Assembly: GCF_005887635.2 (NCBI RefSeq)
Contig: NZ_CP040818.1
Location: forward strand, 2,138,501 to 2,202,500
DNA: 64,000 bases
Direction: 5' to 3'
Source of the DNA: Paroceanicella profunda
Lineage (GTDB): Bacteria; Pseudomonadota; Alphaproteobacteria; Rhodobacterales; Rhodobacteraceae
Below, one piece after another: positions 1 to 9,397 of the stretch. The notes beneath the pieces are model-generated. The model was given only the letters and a program-made list of their open reading frames with translations. It ran no database searches and was not told where the DNA came from. Position 1 is the stretch's first letter. Each line of letters begins with the position of its first letter. The position numbers and the translations under genes were made by a program.

Positions 1-846
1 GCCGACCTGGGCCTGCCCGCCACGGCCCGGCTGGGTGTGGAGACCGACACCCACGGCCTCACCGCGCAGAACTGGCTGCGGCTGGCGGCGGCGCTGCCCC
101 GGGCCCGGCTGGAACCGGCCTCCGGCCTCGTCTCCGCGCTGCGGCTGGTCAAGAGCCCGGCGGAGATCGCCTGCGTGCGCCGCGCCGCGGAGCTGGGCGA
201 CGCCGCCTACGAGGCCGCCCTGCCGCTGATCGGGCCGGGCGCCGACGAGGCCGCCATCCTCTCCGCCCTGCAGGGCGAGATCTTCGCACGGGGCGGGGAT
301 TATCCGGCCAACGAGGTCATCATCGGCTCCGGCGCGCAGGCGCTGCTGTGCCGCTATGCCTCCGGGCGCAGGCGGCTGGACGCGCAGGACCAGCTCACGC
401 TGGAATGGGCCGGGGTCTGGCGGCATTACCACGCGGCGCTGATGCGCACCGTGGCGGTGGGCACGCCCCGCCCGCGCCACCTGGAGCTGCACGCCGCCGC
501 CGAGGAGGCCCTGCTCGCCTGCGAGGCGGCCCTGCGGCCGGGCGCGGTGATGGGCGATGTCTTCGCCGCCCACGCCGGGGCGCTCGATGCGCGCGGCCTC
601 TCCTCCCACCGGCTCAACGCCTGTGGCTACGCGCTGGGCGCGCGCTTCTCGCCGAGCTGGATGGAGCGGGAGATGTTCTACGAGAACGCCCCGGCGGCCA
701 TCGTGCCCGGCCAGGTGTTCTTTCTGCACATGATCCTGATGGACAGCGACAGCGGCACGGCGATGACGCTGGGCCGCACCTCGCTGGTCACCGAGGCCGG
801 GGCGGAGCCGCTCTCCCGCCTGCCGCTCGCGCTCGACGTGAGGTAG
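1..846 (+). CDS. M24/creatinase-fold hydrolase (Xaa-Pro peptidase family), 5' end cut by window edge
   Basis: The reading frame is open from base 1, so the N-terminal domain lies outside the window. What remains is the pita-bread C-terminal domain of the M24 family. Visible blocks are the LVKSPAEI linker helix, GGDYPA, the LTLEWAG.WRHYHAALMRT strand, HRLNACGYALG and FLHMILMDSDSGTAMTLG. True metallo-prolidases carry two Asp ligands where this protein has LEW and HYHA, so the metal site looks absent. In the family this is typical of metal-free creatinase-like members and of ectoine-hydrolase relatives. An amidohydrolase acting on a small substrate is therefore more likely than a peptidase, but the substrate cannot be named. 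It is followed by a 580-bp spacer and a convergent Lrp regulator. Confidence 0.8.
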   Translation, partial: ADLGLPATARLGVETDTHGLTAQNWLRLAAALPRARLEPASGLVSALRLVKSPAEIACVRRAAELGDAAYEAALPLIGPGADEAAILSALQGEIFARGGDYPANEVIIGSGAQALLCRYASGRRRLDAQDQLTLEWAGVWRHYHAALMRTVAVGTPRPRHLELHAAAEEALLACEAALRPGAVMGDVFAAHAGALDARGLSSHRLNACGYALGARFSPSWMEREMFYENAPAAIVPGQVFFLHMILMDSDSGTAMTLGRTSLVTEAGAEPLSRLPLALDVR

Positions 847-1423
847 GCCGGCCATCGCGCCACCCGCTCCGCAGGATCCGCGCTGGCTGGGCCCCGGAGG
901 CCGGGGGAAACCCGGAGCGGGCCCGTCGTGCGCCGTGTCTGGCCTTCGGGCCGGGGCGCCGCGCGGAAAACGGCATTCCGGCGGGGAGGGCGCGAGCGGC
1001 GCCGGCCCGCGCGCCCGCCCGGGACGGCGCGATCGGCACGGGCCTGAACCTCGGTCCGGTCAGCGCGATCGGCGCCGACCTGCGCTTCGGTCCGGGATGG
1101 CACCATCGGCGCGAGCATGCCCTCCGGCCCGGACAGCGCCGGGCGTCCGACCTTCGGTCCGGGACGGGGCCAGGCGTCCGGCCCTCTGTCCGGGACAGCG
1201 CGATGCGCCCGGCGACCGGCCCGGGACCGTGCGATGCGCCCGGTCTTCGGCCCCGGGGCAGTGCGGGGCACCCGGCGACCGGTCTTCGGGCAAGGACGGC
1301 GCGCGGTGCCCGGCTCGCGAGACATGACAGCTCGGGCCGCCCTGTCCCCGGGCGTGCCGCCGGAGCGCCGCGGCACTTGGGGCGCGGGCGCATGCCGTCG
1401 GGCGGCAGGCGCCGGAGGAGGGC
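847..1423. other. spacer between convergent genes, mostly degenerate repeats
   Basis: No credible gene is seen. Frames stay open on both strands only because of the GC content, and none has a start signal or a recognisable domain. The second half is the 30-37 bp array annotated separately. The first part is GC-rich sequence with weaker traces of the same motif (cttcgggccgg near 944-955). Confidence 0.7.
1021..1320. repeat. degenerate tandem array, about nine units of 30-37 bp
   Basis: Units read roughly as GGACAGCGCGATGCGCCCGG followed by a variable core and ending TTCGGTCCG. Boundaries recur near 1057, 1093, 1130, 1160, 1191, 1222 and 1253. The central units (about 1131-1253) are 30-31 bp and the flanking ones are longer. 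The array fills the space between two convergent genes. The period is not constant modulo three, so coding is unlikely. Confidence 0.75.
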
Positions 1424-1924
1424 TCAGCTCTCGGAGCGGGCGCGTTCCTCGACCACCTCGAAGGGCACGCCCGGCTCGTCCTTCCCGCAGCGGATCACGA
1501 GGGAGGTCTTCACGCTGGCCACGTTCGGCGCGGAGGTGAGGTTCTCGGTGAGGAAGCGCTGGAAGCTGGAGAGGTCGGGCGCCACGCATTTGAGCATGAA
1601 GTCGATCTCGCCGTTGAGCATGTGGCACTCGCGCACCAGGGGCCAGGAGCGCACCCGCGCCTCGAAGGCGGAGAGATCCGCCTCCGCCTGGCTGATCAGG
1701 CTCACCAGGGCGAAGACCATCACCTCGAAGCCCAGCTCGCGGGAGTTCACTTCGGCGTGGTATCCGGTGATGAAGCCGGTTTCCTCCAGCGCGCGCACGC
1801 GGCGCAGGCAGGGCGGCGCCGAGATGCCCACGCGCCGGGAAAGCTCCACGTTCGTCATCCTGCCGTCGGCCTGCAGTTCAGCGAGGATCCGGCGGTCGAT
1901 CGGGTCTAGTTTGATGCTGGGCAT
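1424..1924 (-). CDS. Lrp/AsnC family transcriptional regulator
   Basis: 166 residues, full length for the family. The N-terminal winged helix-turn-helix (about 5-65) has the classic LDPIDRRILAELQADGRMTN start and the VGISAPPCLRRVRALEE recognition helix. The C-terminal half is a RAM (ligand-binding, oligomerising) domain with GEIDFMLKCVAPDLSSF near residues 105-120. Lrp-type proteins assemble as octamers or hexadecamers and sense amino acids. It is divergent from the ELM1-family gene across about 120 bp, a neighbourhood I associate with Rhodobacterales genomes next to trxB. An A/T-rich GATATTAGA sits just upstream of the start and could be its -10 element. The effector and targets are unknown. 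Confidence 0.9.
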   Translation of the reverse strand: MPSIKLDPIDRRILAELQADGRMTNVELSRRVGISAPPCLRRVRALEETGFITGYHAEVNSRELGFEVMVFALVSLISQAEADLSAFEARVRSWPLVRECHMLNGEIDFMLKCVAPDLSSFQRFLTENLTSAPNVASVKTSLVIRCGKDEPGVPFEVVEERARSES

Positions 1925-2043
1925 GTTCGGTCTAATATCGCATGTGACTGTGCCGCCTGGTGGCGGTTCGGACTCTTGTTATCCTGCCCGCGCCCCGGGG
2001 GCAATAAAGTTGCGAGATTGAGCAAGATTTGGATAGGGATTCC

Positions 2044-2994
2044 GTGAACATTCGCGTCGTGACCGATGGCCGCCCCGGAAATGCCACCCAGGCGATGGGC
2101 CTGGCCGAGGCGCTGGCCCGGCGCCTGCCCGCGCAGATAGACGAGCAGGTCGTGCGCCTCAAGCCCGTTTTCCGTGTCCTGCCGCAACGGGTGGCGGCCC
2201 TGTTCGGCCGGGGCGCCTTTGCCGCGGGCCCGGCCTTCGAGGGCACGCCGGACCTGGTGATCGGCGCGGGCCGGCGCGGCAACCTCGCCGCCGCTGCGCT
2301 GCGCCGGGGCGGGGCGCGCGCGGTGGCGATACTCGATCCGCAGATGGCCACGGCGGATTTCGACGCGGTGATCGTGCCGGGGCATGACCGGCTGCGCGGC
2401 CCGAACGTGCTCACCACGCTGGGGGCGCTGAACCGGCTGGGCGGCCGGGTGCTCACCCCGCCCGAGGCCCTGCCCGCGCTGCCCGCGCCGCGCCTCGCGC
2501 TGCTGATCGGCGGGCCCAGCCGCTCCGCCCGCTTCGACCGCGCCGCGCTGGCCCGGCTGCTGGAGGATCTCGCGGCATTCGAGGGCTGGTCCGTGCTCGC
2601 CACGCCCTCGCGGCGCACGCCGGCCTGGGTGGTGGCGGAGATCCGCGCCGCCCGCCCGGACGCCTGGATCTGGGACGGGGAGGGGGAGAACCCCTATCCC
2701 GGCATGCTTGGCGCCGCGCAGGCCATCATGGTCACCGAGGACAGCGTGAACATGACCTCGGAGGCCGCGGTCACCGGCAAGCCGGTGCATGTGTCCGGCC
2801 TCGGGCGCATCGATGCGAAATTCCTGCGCTTCCACGCCGCGCTGCGGGCGCGCGGCATCACCCGGCCCGCCGCGGAAGGGCCGGGGATGTGGAGCTATAC
2901 GCCGCTGGCCGAGACCGAGCGCATGGCGGCCATGCTCTGCGAGCGGCTCGGGCTTGCCGCCGCCTTCCCCTCGGCGGCACCCTTGCCTATATAG
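2044..2994 (+). CDS. ELM1/GtrOC1-family protein (mitochondrial fission ELM1 family, DUF1022)
   Basis: 316 residues from a GTG start, chosen because AGGGA lies four bases upstream. A TTG at 2029 would add five residues. The N-terminus has the family signature VVTDGRPGNATQAMGLAEAL. Later blocks are DLVIGAGRRGNLAAAALRR, VPGHDRL.GPNVLTTLGALN and ITVTEDS-like IMVTEDSVNMTSEAA. The fold resembles a glycosyltransferase-B Rossmann pair and the last motif resembles a nucleotide-sugar binding loop. The name comes from a plant homologue; the bacterial role is not established, though an envelope glycosyl transfer is possible. It is followed after 45 bp by trxB, probably in one transcript. Confidence 0.85.
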   Translation: MNIRVVTDGRPGNATQAMGLAEALARRLPAQIDEQVVRLKPVFRVLPQRVAALFGRGAFAAGPAFEGTPDLVIGAGRRGNLAAAALRRGGARAVAILDPQMATADFDAVIVPGHDRLRGPNVLTTLGALNRLGGRVLTPPEALPALPAPRLALLIGGPSRSARFDRAALARLLEDLAAFEGWSVLATPSRRTPAWVVAEIRAARPDAWIWDGEGENPYPGMLGAAQAIMVTEDSVNMTSEAAVTGKPVHVSGLGRIDAKFLRFHAALRARGITRPAAEGPGMWSYTPLAETERMAAMLCERLGLAAAFPSAAPLPI

Positions 2995-3984
<990 letters not shown>

Positions 3985-4463
3985 GGCCCCGCGCCGCCCT
4001 CCGACCCCGCGCCGGAGACGCGGCACGCGGCGACACGGCGGTCGGGGGCTCGATGCCCCCGTCCGACGTTTTTGCCTCTCGCGCCCCGACCGGCATCCCT
4101 TGCGCCCCGGCCAGTAGGCCTCGGGCCACGGCTGCCATTGCTCGCGTCCCGGCCGACATCCCTCGCGCCTTTGCCGGCACCTCTGGCGCCACAGCTGCCA
4201 TTCCTCGCGTCCCGGCCGGGTACCCCTTGCGTCCCGGCTGCCATCCCTCCTGCCATGGCCGCCATCCCTCGCGACCGGGCGGCCGCCGTTCGCGCGATGA
4301 CCTGACGTTTCCCGCTGCCTCTCGCCGCCCGCCGCCCGTTCGATCCGGGAGCCGGCGTCCGGCATGCCCGCGGGATGTCGGGCGCCGGCTCCCGCAAGGA
4401 CGGGGGCGCTCCGCTCTTGGCGCAAGTTCAATGCGGCGCCGGGCACGCGCCGAGCGTCTCCCC
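3985..4463. other. spacer between convergent trxB and maiA
   Basis: No supported gene. It contains the 21-bp array described separately (4070-4290) and about 170 bp of unique GC-rich sequence before the maiA stop. Open frames through the array are a consequence of the 21-bp (seven-codon) period. Confidence 0.7.
4070..4290. repeat. degenerate 21-bp tandem array, about ten units
   Basis: Successive units of 20-22 bp read like CCTCGCGTCCCGGCCGACAT, CCTTGCGTCCCGGCTGCCAT and CTCTGGCGCCACAGCTGCCA. The pyrimidine-rich start CCTYGCG and the end GCCAT are the most conserved parts. Units have diverged at several positions each, so the array is old or formed by error-prone copying. It lies between two convergent genes. 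Confidence 0.75.
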
Positions 4464-5096
4464 TCAGGCTTCGGGGGGCGGGCCCACCCGGTCGGGATGT
4501 GCCGCGGCCACCGGCTCCAGCGCCTCGAGCCGCTCCATCACCGCGCCGATGCGCGGCAAGGCCGAGAGGTCGATGCCATAGCGGCGGGCGTTGAACACCT
4601 GCGGCACCAGGCAGATGTCGGCGAGGCTGAGGTGGTCGCCGTGGCAGAACTGCCCGTCGCCGGCGATCAGCGCCTCCACGTCCTTCAGCCCCGCCGGCAG
4701 GAAGGCCTCCATCCAGTCCTGCACGCTCATCGCCCCGCCGGAGCGCTGGGTCACCAGCCGCGAGACGCGCAGGTTGCATACGGGGTGGATTTCCATCGCG
4801 ATGGCATAGGCCGTGGCGCGCACCTGCGCCCGCGCCGCCGGATCCTGCGGCAGGAAGCCGGTGCCGCGCGTCTCGTCGAGATACTCGATGATCGCGAGCG
4901 ACTGGGTGAGGGTGCGCCCGTCGATCTCCAGCGCAGGAACCAGCCCCTGCGGGTTGCGCGCCAGATGCTCGGGCGCGCGGTGCGCCCCGGTGAGCAGGTT
5001 CACCGGCACGCTCTCATAGGCGATCCCGGCAAGGTTCAGCGCGATGCGCACGCGGTAGGCGGCGGACGAGCGCCAGTAATCGTAGAGCACGGTCAT
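4464..5096 (-). CDS. maiA: maleylacetoacetate isomerase (zeta-class glutathione S-transferase)
   Basis: 210 residues, full length. The N-terminal thioredoxin-like domain begins MTVLYDYWRSSAAYRVRIAL, containing the zeta-class SSxxYRVRI motif with the catalytic Ser and the glutathione-contacting region. LTQSLAIIEYLDE supplies the glutathione gamma-glutamyl contacts, and the helical C-terminal domain has GDHLSLADICLVPQVFNARRY. It isomerises maleylacetoacetate to fumarylacetoacetate in tyrosine/homogentisate breakdown using glutathione. The ATG at 5096 begins exactly at the conserved strand; a longer upstream frame adds only unrelated sequence. No other homogentisate-pathway gene is nearby. Divergent from the VOC gene. 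Confidence 0.93.
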   Translation of the reverse strand: MTVLYDYWRSSAAYRVRIALNLAGIAYESVPVNLLTGAHRAPEHLARNPQGLVPALEIDGRTLTQSLAIIEYLDETRGTGFLPQDPAARAQVRATAYAIAMEIHPVCNLRVSRLVTQRSGGAMSVQDWMEAFLPAGLKDVEALIAGDGQFCHGDHLSLADICLVPQVFNARRYGIDLSALPRIGAVMERLEALEPVAAAHPDRVGPPPEA

Positions 5097-5235
5097 GAAC
5101 GGTCCCTCGGTTCGTTTCTGTTGCAACGATAGGCGGCCGCGCCCAGGATGTGAAGCCGCCGCCCGGGGGCGGGGGCAACCCGCCGGCCCCGGGCGGATCT
5201 CGGGCAGGATGTGCCCGGAGCAGAAGGACAGGCAG

Positions 5236-5709
5236 ATGACGACACGCCCCGAGGATGCGGCCGAAAACATGACCGAAACCGTCACCCGGGAGGCCGGCGC
5301 CTCCGACACCCTGGTGGGCGGGCTGCTCGAAACCTGCCTCTACGCCGCGGATCTGGAGGCGGCGGAGGCCTTCTACGGCGGGGTGCTCGGCCTGTCGCGA
5401 GTGGCGCGCGTGGCGGGGCGGCACGTGTTCTTCCGCGCCGGGCCCTCGATGTTCTTCGTCTTCAACCCCGCCGCCACGCGGGAGCCGACCCCCGGCGCAA
5501 CCCTTCCCGTGCCGACGCACGGCGCCACCGGCCCGGGCCATGTCTGCTTCCGCTGTACCGCGCTCGACGCCATGCGCGCCCGGCTGGAGGCCTGCGGCCA
5601 CCCGGCGGAGGCGGATTTCCGCTGGCCCAACGGCGCGCGCTCGCTCTATGTGCGCGACCCGGCCGGAAACTCGGTGGAATTCGCCGAACCGGCGCTCTGG
5701 GGCTGCTGA
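5236..5709 (+). CDS. VOC (glyoxalase/bleomycin-resistance) family protein
   Basis: 157 residues, one vicinal-oxygen-chelate module pair. Beta-alpha-beta units are seen at LLETCLYAADLEAAEAFYGGVLGL (about 32-55) and GHVCFRCTALDAMRARLEACG, ending with RSLYVRDPAGNSVEFAEP, the classic DPxGNxxE strand that supplies the last metal ligand. A conserved His (TGPGHVCF) is the likely partner ligand. Such proteins bind a divalent metal and act as lyases, dioxygenases or sequestering resistance proteins. ATG 5236 has AAGGACAGGCAG upstream. Divergent from maiA and about 100 bp before a molybdenum hydroxylase gene; the substrate is unknown. Confidence 0.85.
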   Translation: MTTRPEDAAENMTETVTREAGASDTLVGGLLETCLYAADLEAAEAFYGGVLGLSRVARVAGRHVFFRAGPSMFFVFNPAATREPTPGATLPVPTHGATGPGHVCFRCTALDAMRARLEACGHPAEADFRWPNGARSLYVRDPAGNSVEFAEPALWGC

Positions 5710-5818
5710 CCTGCGGATTTCCGCACCGGATTTCCGGGGCTTGCCGGCATTTGGGGGATGGACGCGCGCGCGCGAGGCGTTACCTTCGCAGGCGAATCTG
5801 TGAAAGGAAGCGCCCGCC

Positions 5819-8119
5819 ATGACCAAGTTCGGTGTCAGCCAGCCCGTCACCCGTGTCGAGGATACCCGGTTCCTCACCGGGAAGGGGAGATATGTGGACG
5901 ATATCGCCCCCGCGAACGCCGCGCATCTGTGGGTGTTCCGCTCGCCGGTCGGGCACGCCACCATCACCGCGCTCGATGTCTCCGAGGCGGCCGCGGCGGA
6001 CGGCGTGATCGCGGTGATGACCGCCGCCGATCTCGAGGGCAAATGCGACAACGCGCTGGACTTCTCCACGGTCAAGAACCGCGACGGCAGCTCCGGCGCC
6101 ACCCCGGTCTACCCGCTGCTGGCCACCGACCGGGTGCGCTTCGTCGGCCAACCGGTCGCCGTGGTCATCGCCGAGACCCTGGAGGCCGCGCGTGACGCGG
6201 GCGAACTCATCTCCTTCGACTACGAGGAGCTTCCCGCTCATGTGGACACCGCCGTGGGCGGCTACCCGCTGCATGAGGACAGCCCGGACAACCTGTGCTT
6301 CGACTGGGGCTACGGCGACGAGGCGGAGATCGACGGCATCTTCGCCTCCGCCCCCCACACCACGAAGCTCGACCTGATCGACAACCGCGTCATCGCCAAC
6401 CCGGTGGAAACCCGCGGCGCCTACGCGGAGTGGGACGGCAAGCGCCTGCACCTCGCCCTCAACGGCCAGGGCGTGTGGGACACGAAGGCCGAGCTCGCCT
6501 CCAAGCTGCACATGGAGCCGGAAAACATCCGCGTGACCAACCCTGACGTGGGCGGCGGCTTCGGCATGAAGAGCTACAACTACCCCGAGCATTTCCTGCT
6601 CGCCACCGCGGCGCGCGAGCTGGGCCGCCCGGTGCGCTGGCTGGCCGAGCGCGGCGAGGGCATGATGAGCGACGTGGGCGGGCGCGACCATGTCACTACC
6701 GCCGAGGCCGCCTTCGACGCCGATTACAAGCTCATCGCCCTGCGCATCAACTGCGTGGCGAACATGGGCGCCTATTGCTCGGCCTTCGCGCAGTACATCC
6801 CCTCGGAACTGGCGCTGAAGGTGATGCCGGGCGTCTATGACGTGCAGAAGGCCTTCTTCGGCGTGAAGGGCGTGTTCACCAATACCACCCCGATCGACGC
6901 CTATCGCGGCGCCGGCCGGCCGGAGGCGATCTACGTGATCGAGCGGCTGATGGACTGGTCGGCCCGCGAACTGGGGCAGGACCCGGTGGCCTTCCGCCGC
7001 AAGAGCTTCATCCCGAAGGAGGCCTTCCCCTACCGCTCGGTCTCCGGCGAACTTTACGACGTGGGCGATTTCAACCGCGTGCTCGACCGTGCGGTGACGG
7101 AGGCCGACATCGCCGGCTTCCCCGCCCGGCGGGCGGAGGCCGCGGCGCGCGGCCAGCTGCGCGGGCTCGGCCTGTGCTTCTACATCGAATCGATCCTCGG
7201 CGCGCAGAACGAGTCCACCAAGATCGCCTTCGCGGAAGACGGCATGGTGGACCTCTTCGTCGGCACCCAGTCCAACGGGCAGGGGCATGAGACGGTCTTC
7301 GCCCAGATCCTGCACCAGCGCTCGGGCATCCCCTTCGAGAAGATCCGCTTCGTGCAGGGCGACAGCGACCTGATCGCCCATGGCGGCGGCACCGGCGGCT
7401 CGCGCTCGGTGACCATGCAGGGCAACTCGATCAACGCCACCACCGACGTGATGGTGAACCGCTTCATGCCGCTGGCGGAGGAGGAGCTCGAGGTCTCCGC
7501 CGCCGACATCCATTTCGAGGACGGCCAGTTCCGCGTGCGCGGCACCGACCGGACGACGGACATGATGGCGCTCTCCGTCCGGGCCCGGAAGGCCGGCAAG
7601 CTGGACCTGCTGGTCACCGACCACGAGAACACCGTGCCCGGCCGCTCCTACCCCAACGGCGCGCATTTCGTGGAGGTGGAGGTCGACCCGGAAACCGGCG
7701 TCACCCGGGTGGTGAAATACACCGTGGTCGACGATTTCGGCGTGCTGATGAACCCGATGCTGGTGCGCGGCCAGGTGCATGGCGGCGTGGCGCAGGGCAT
7801 CGGCCAGGCGATCACCGAGCAGGTGGTCTACGATTCCGACGGCCAGCTGCTCTCCGCCAGCTTCATGGATTACGCGATGCCGCGGGCGGACGACATCCCG
7901 ATGATCCCCTTCCACACCGAGCTGGTGCCCTCCACGGCCAATGACATCGGCATGAAGGGCTGTGGCGAGGCCGGGACGGTCGGCGCGCTGGCCGCCGTCA
8001 CCAATGCGGCACTCGATGCGGTCTACCCCGTGGGTGTGCGGCGGGTGGACATGCCGATGACCCCGGTGCGGATGTGGAACTGGCTGCAGGCGGCATCCGC
8101 CTCCGTCGCCGCCGAGTAA
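5819..8119 (+). CDS. xanthine dehydrogenase/CoxL-family molybdopterin-binding large subunit (orphan)
   Basis: 766 residues, the normal length for a molybdenum hydroxylase large subunit. The N-terminal a/b-hammerhead domain starts VEDTRFLTGKGRYVDDIAP, then come the two molybdopterin domains. Visible signatures are [24 protein letters not shown] (about 360-370, the form II active-site loop), GQGHETVFAQ, GGSRS and C-terminal GCGEAGTVGAL, whose Glu is the general base. The enzyme would hydroxylate or oxidise a small substrate at a Mo-cytosine-dinucleotide site. No 2Fe-2S or FAD subunit is adjacent, so it must borrow partners, for example from the coxSLM set at 25-29 kb. Start ATG with AAAGGAAG upstream. 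A strong terminator hairpin follows. Confidence 0.9.
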   Translation: MTKFGVSQPVTRVEDTRFLTGKGRYVDDIAPANAAHLWVFRSPVGHATITALDVSEAAAADGVIAVMTAADLEGKCDNALDFSTVKNRDGSSGATPVYPLLATDRVRFVGQPVAVVIAETLEAARDAGELISFDYEELPAHVDTAVGGYPLHEDSPDNLCFDWGYGDEAEIDGIFASAPHTTKLDLIDNRVIANPVETRGAYAEWDGKRLHLALNGQGVWDTKAELASKLHMEPENIRVTNPDVGGGFGMKSYNYPEHFLLATAARELGRPVRWLAERGEGMMSDVGGRDHVTTAEAAFDADYKLIALRINCVANMGAYCSAFAQYIPSELALKVMPGVYDVQKAFFGVKGVFTNTTPIDAYRGAGRPEAIYVIERLMDWSARELGQDPVAFRRKSFIPKEAFPYRSVSGELYDVGDFNRVLDRAVTEADIAGFPARRAEAAARGQLRGLGLCFYIESILGAQNESTKIAFAEDGMVDLFVGTQSNGQGHETVFAQILHQRSGIPFEKIRFVQGDSDLIAHGGGTGGSRSVTMQGNSINATTDVMVNRFMPLAEEELEVSAADIHFEDGQFRVRGTDRTTDMMALSVRARKAGKLDLLVTDHENTVPGRSYPNGAHFVEVEVDPETGVTRVVKYTVVDDFGVLMNPMLVRGQVHGGVAQGIGQAITEQVVYDSDGQLLSASFMDYAMPRADDIPMIPFHTELVPSTANDIGMKGCGEAGTVGALAAVTNAALDAVYPVGVRRVDMPMTPVRMWNWLQAASASVAAE

Positions 8120-8140
8120 GCCGCCGCGAAGCGTCCGTCA

Positions 8141-8170
8141 GGCCCGCCGCACGGCCCCGTGCGGCGGGCC
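8141..8170 (+). terminator. stem-loop after the 5.8 kb large-subunit gene
   Basis: A perfect 14-bp inverted repeat (8141-8154 with 8157-8170, arm GGCCCGCCGCACGG) lies 22 bp after the stop codon. There is only a short pyrimidine-rich tail (gtcctgtctt), so it may stop transcription imperfectly or protect the mRNA 3' end. Confidence 0.65.
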
Positions 8171-8257
8171 GTCCTGTCTTCGCCGCAGGGCCTCCGGCGG
8201 CCTCCCTCACCTGCGGCGCGACGCCCCGGCGACACGCAGTTCCCCCGCATGCGCCTG

Positions 8258-8350
8258 CCTGTTCCCTGTTCCCTGTTCCCTGTTCCCTGTTCCCTGATCC
8301 CTGATCCCTGATCCCTGATCCCTGATCCCTGATTCCCTGTTCCCTGTGCC
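8258..8350. repeat. 7-bp microsatellite, two unit variants in blocks
   Basis: About thirteen heptamers: first a run of CCTGTTC, then a block of five CCTGATC, then an eight-base slip unit (CCTGATTC) and back to CCTGTTC. The near-perfect copies mean a young, slippage-prone tract. A block of variants flanked by the parental unit indicates secondary expansion of a mutated copy. It lies in the 8120-8542 spacer, which otherwise holds no gene I can support. Confidence 0.9.
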
Positions 8351-8542
8351 CCGGCGCTGTGTGTCCCGCATTCGCTGAGCACGATCCCGCCGCGGCGGCG
8401 GCCAGCGCCGGAGGTGTCGATCATCGGGAGGACGGGCAGGCGGACCGGTCCGCGCGGTCCGTCGGGCGCGCGGTCCGGAGGGGCGGTGCGTGGGCGCGGC
8501 GTGGGAAGCCGGTGCGCTGTCCGCCGGGGGGAAGGCGCCGGG

Positions 8543-9163
8543 TCAGCATCCGGCCGCGCGCAGCAGGTCGAACTGGGCTGGCGGCGTGAAGCGGTCCAGG
8601 GCGAGGGCGGGGAGGCGGCCGCTGCGCAGCTCGTAGATGTCTCCCTCCCGCACGGCGACGACCTGCGCGGCCACGCGGCGCACCGGCAGGCATTCCCAGC
8701 CCTGTTCCGGCAAGTCGGCCCGCGCGCGGGCGCCATAGCGGCGGCAGAGCTTCGATTCCGCGCCGTGAAAGGCCGGCGAGGCCTTCGACAGCACTTCCGT
8801 CACCGATGTATCCGGCACGCGCCGGGGCGGCGGCGGCGGCTGCCCCGGCTTGCGGCGCAGCGGGTCCTCCACCCGCCAGACCCCCGGTACCGGCGCGCCG
8901 GCATGCGGTGCCCAGAGGGCGGACGTGCCGTCCCGGGCGAAATACTCCACCGCGAAGCCGGTGGCGGGGGCGAAGGTGAGATAGGTCCGGTCCGGCAGCG
9001 GATACCTCTCCACGGCCGGCTGCAGTACCATGTCGCTCGGATAGGGGCCGGTGCAGGCTGCGAGGATGAACCCCATCAGCAGGATGAAACGCCAGCCCGC
9101 CCAGCGCAGCGCCCGCCGGAGCGGCCCGGCGCGCCGGGCCCTGCGGCTCAGCCTCAGTGGCAC
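8543..9163 (-). CDS. putative lipoprotein of unknown function
   Basis: 206 residues from a GTG at 9163. The N-terminus is arginine-rich followed by a hydrophobic stretch ending in a lipobox (GFILAAC, Cys at about residue 36), so export and lipidation are predicted. The ATG inside that stretch is too close to the Cys to make a signal peptide, which is why the GTG was chosen. After the Cys come PYPSDMVLQPAVERYPLP, an LTFAPATGFAVEYF strand block, a poly-Pro linker (PPPPPRR) and a C-terminal half with three cysteines. I do not recognise the family. Isolated on the minus strand between an array and a convergent secreted hypothetical. Confidence 0.65.
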   Translation of the reverse strand: MPLRLSRRARRAGPLRRALRWAGWRFILLMGFILAACTGPYPSDMVLQPAVERYPLPDRTYLTFAPATGFAVEYFARDGTSALWAPHAGAPVPGVWRVEDPLRRKPGQPPPPPRRVPDTSVTEVLSKASPAFHGAESKLCRRYGARARADLPEQGWECLPVRRVAAQVVAVREGDIYELRSGRLPALALDRFTPPAQFDLLRAAGC

Positions 9164-9397
9164 GGGCGGGGGCCCCCCGCCCGGTGCCCGAGAGATGTGT
9201 CAACCCGCATGCACGCCTCCGCCCCGGTTTCACGGTTCCCGGGGCGGCAGCGCGCCGGCCCCGGTGCGCACAGAGTGGGGGCAGGGGGCTGAATAAAACG
9301 TGAAGGCGCGCGGGCATCCGCCGGGAAAGGGCTATATGGTCGTGCGGGCGCAGGATGCGGCGCGACACCGCAGGACGGGGACACCGGAGGAGAGGCC

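Noticed and set aside
678..1628. Minus-strand Arg/Pro-rich frame through the 31-bp array
   Set aside because: Composition and periodicity follow the repeat; the frame runs into the Lrp gene in a different phase and has no domain.
4464..5309. Longer maiA start about 200 bp upstream
   Set aside because: The extra residues are unrelated to the family, would overlap the divergent VOC gene, and the ATG at 5096 begins exactly at the conserved strand.
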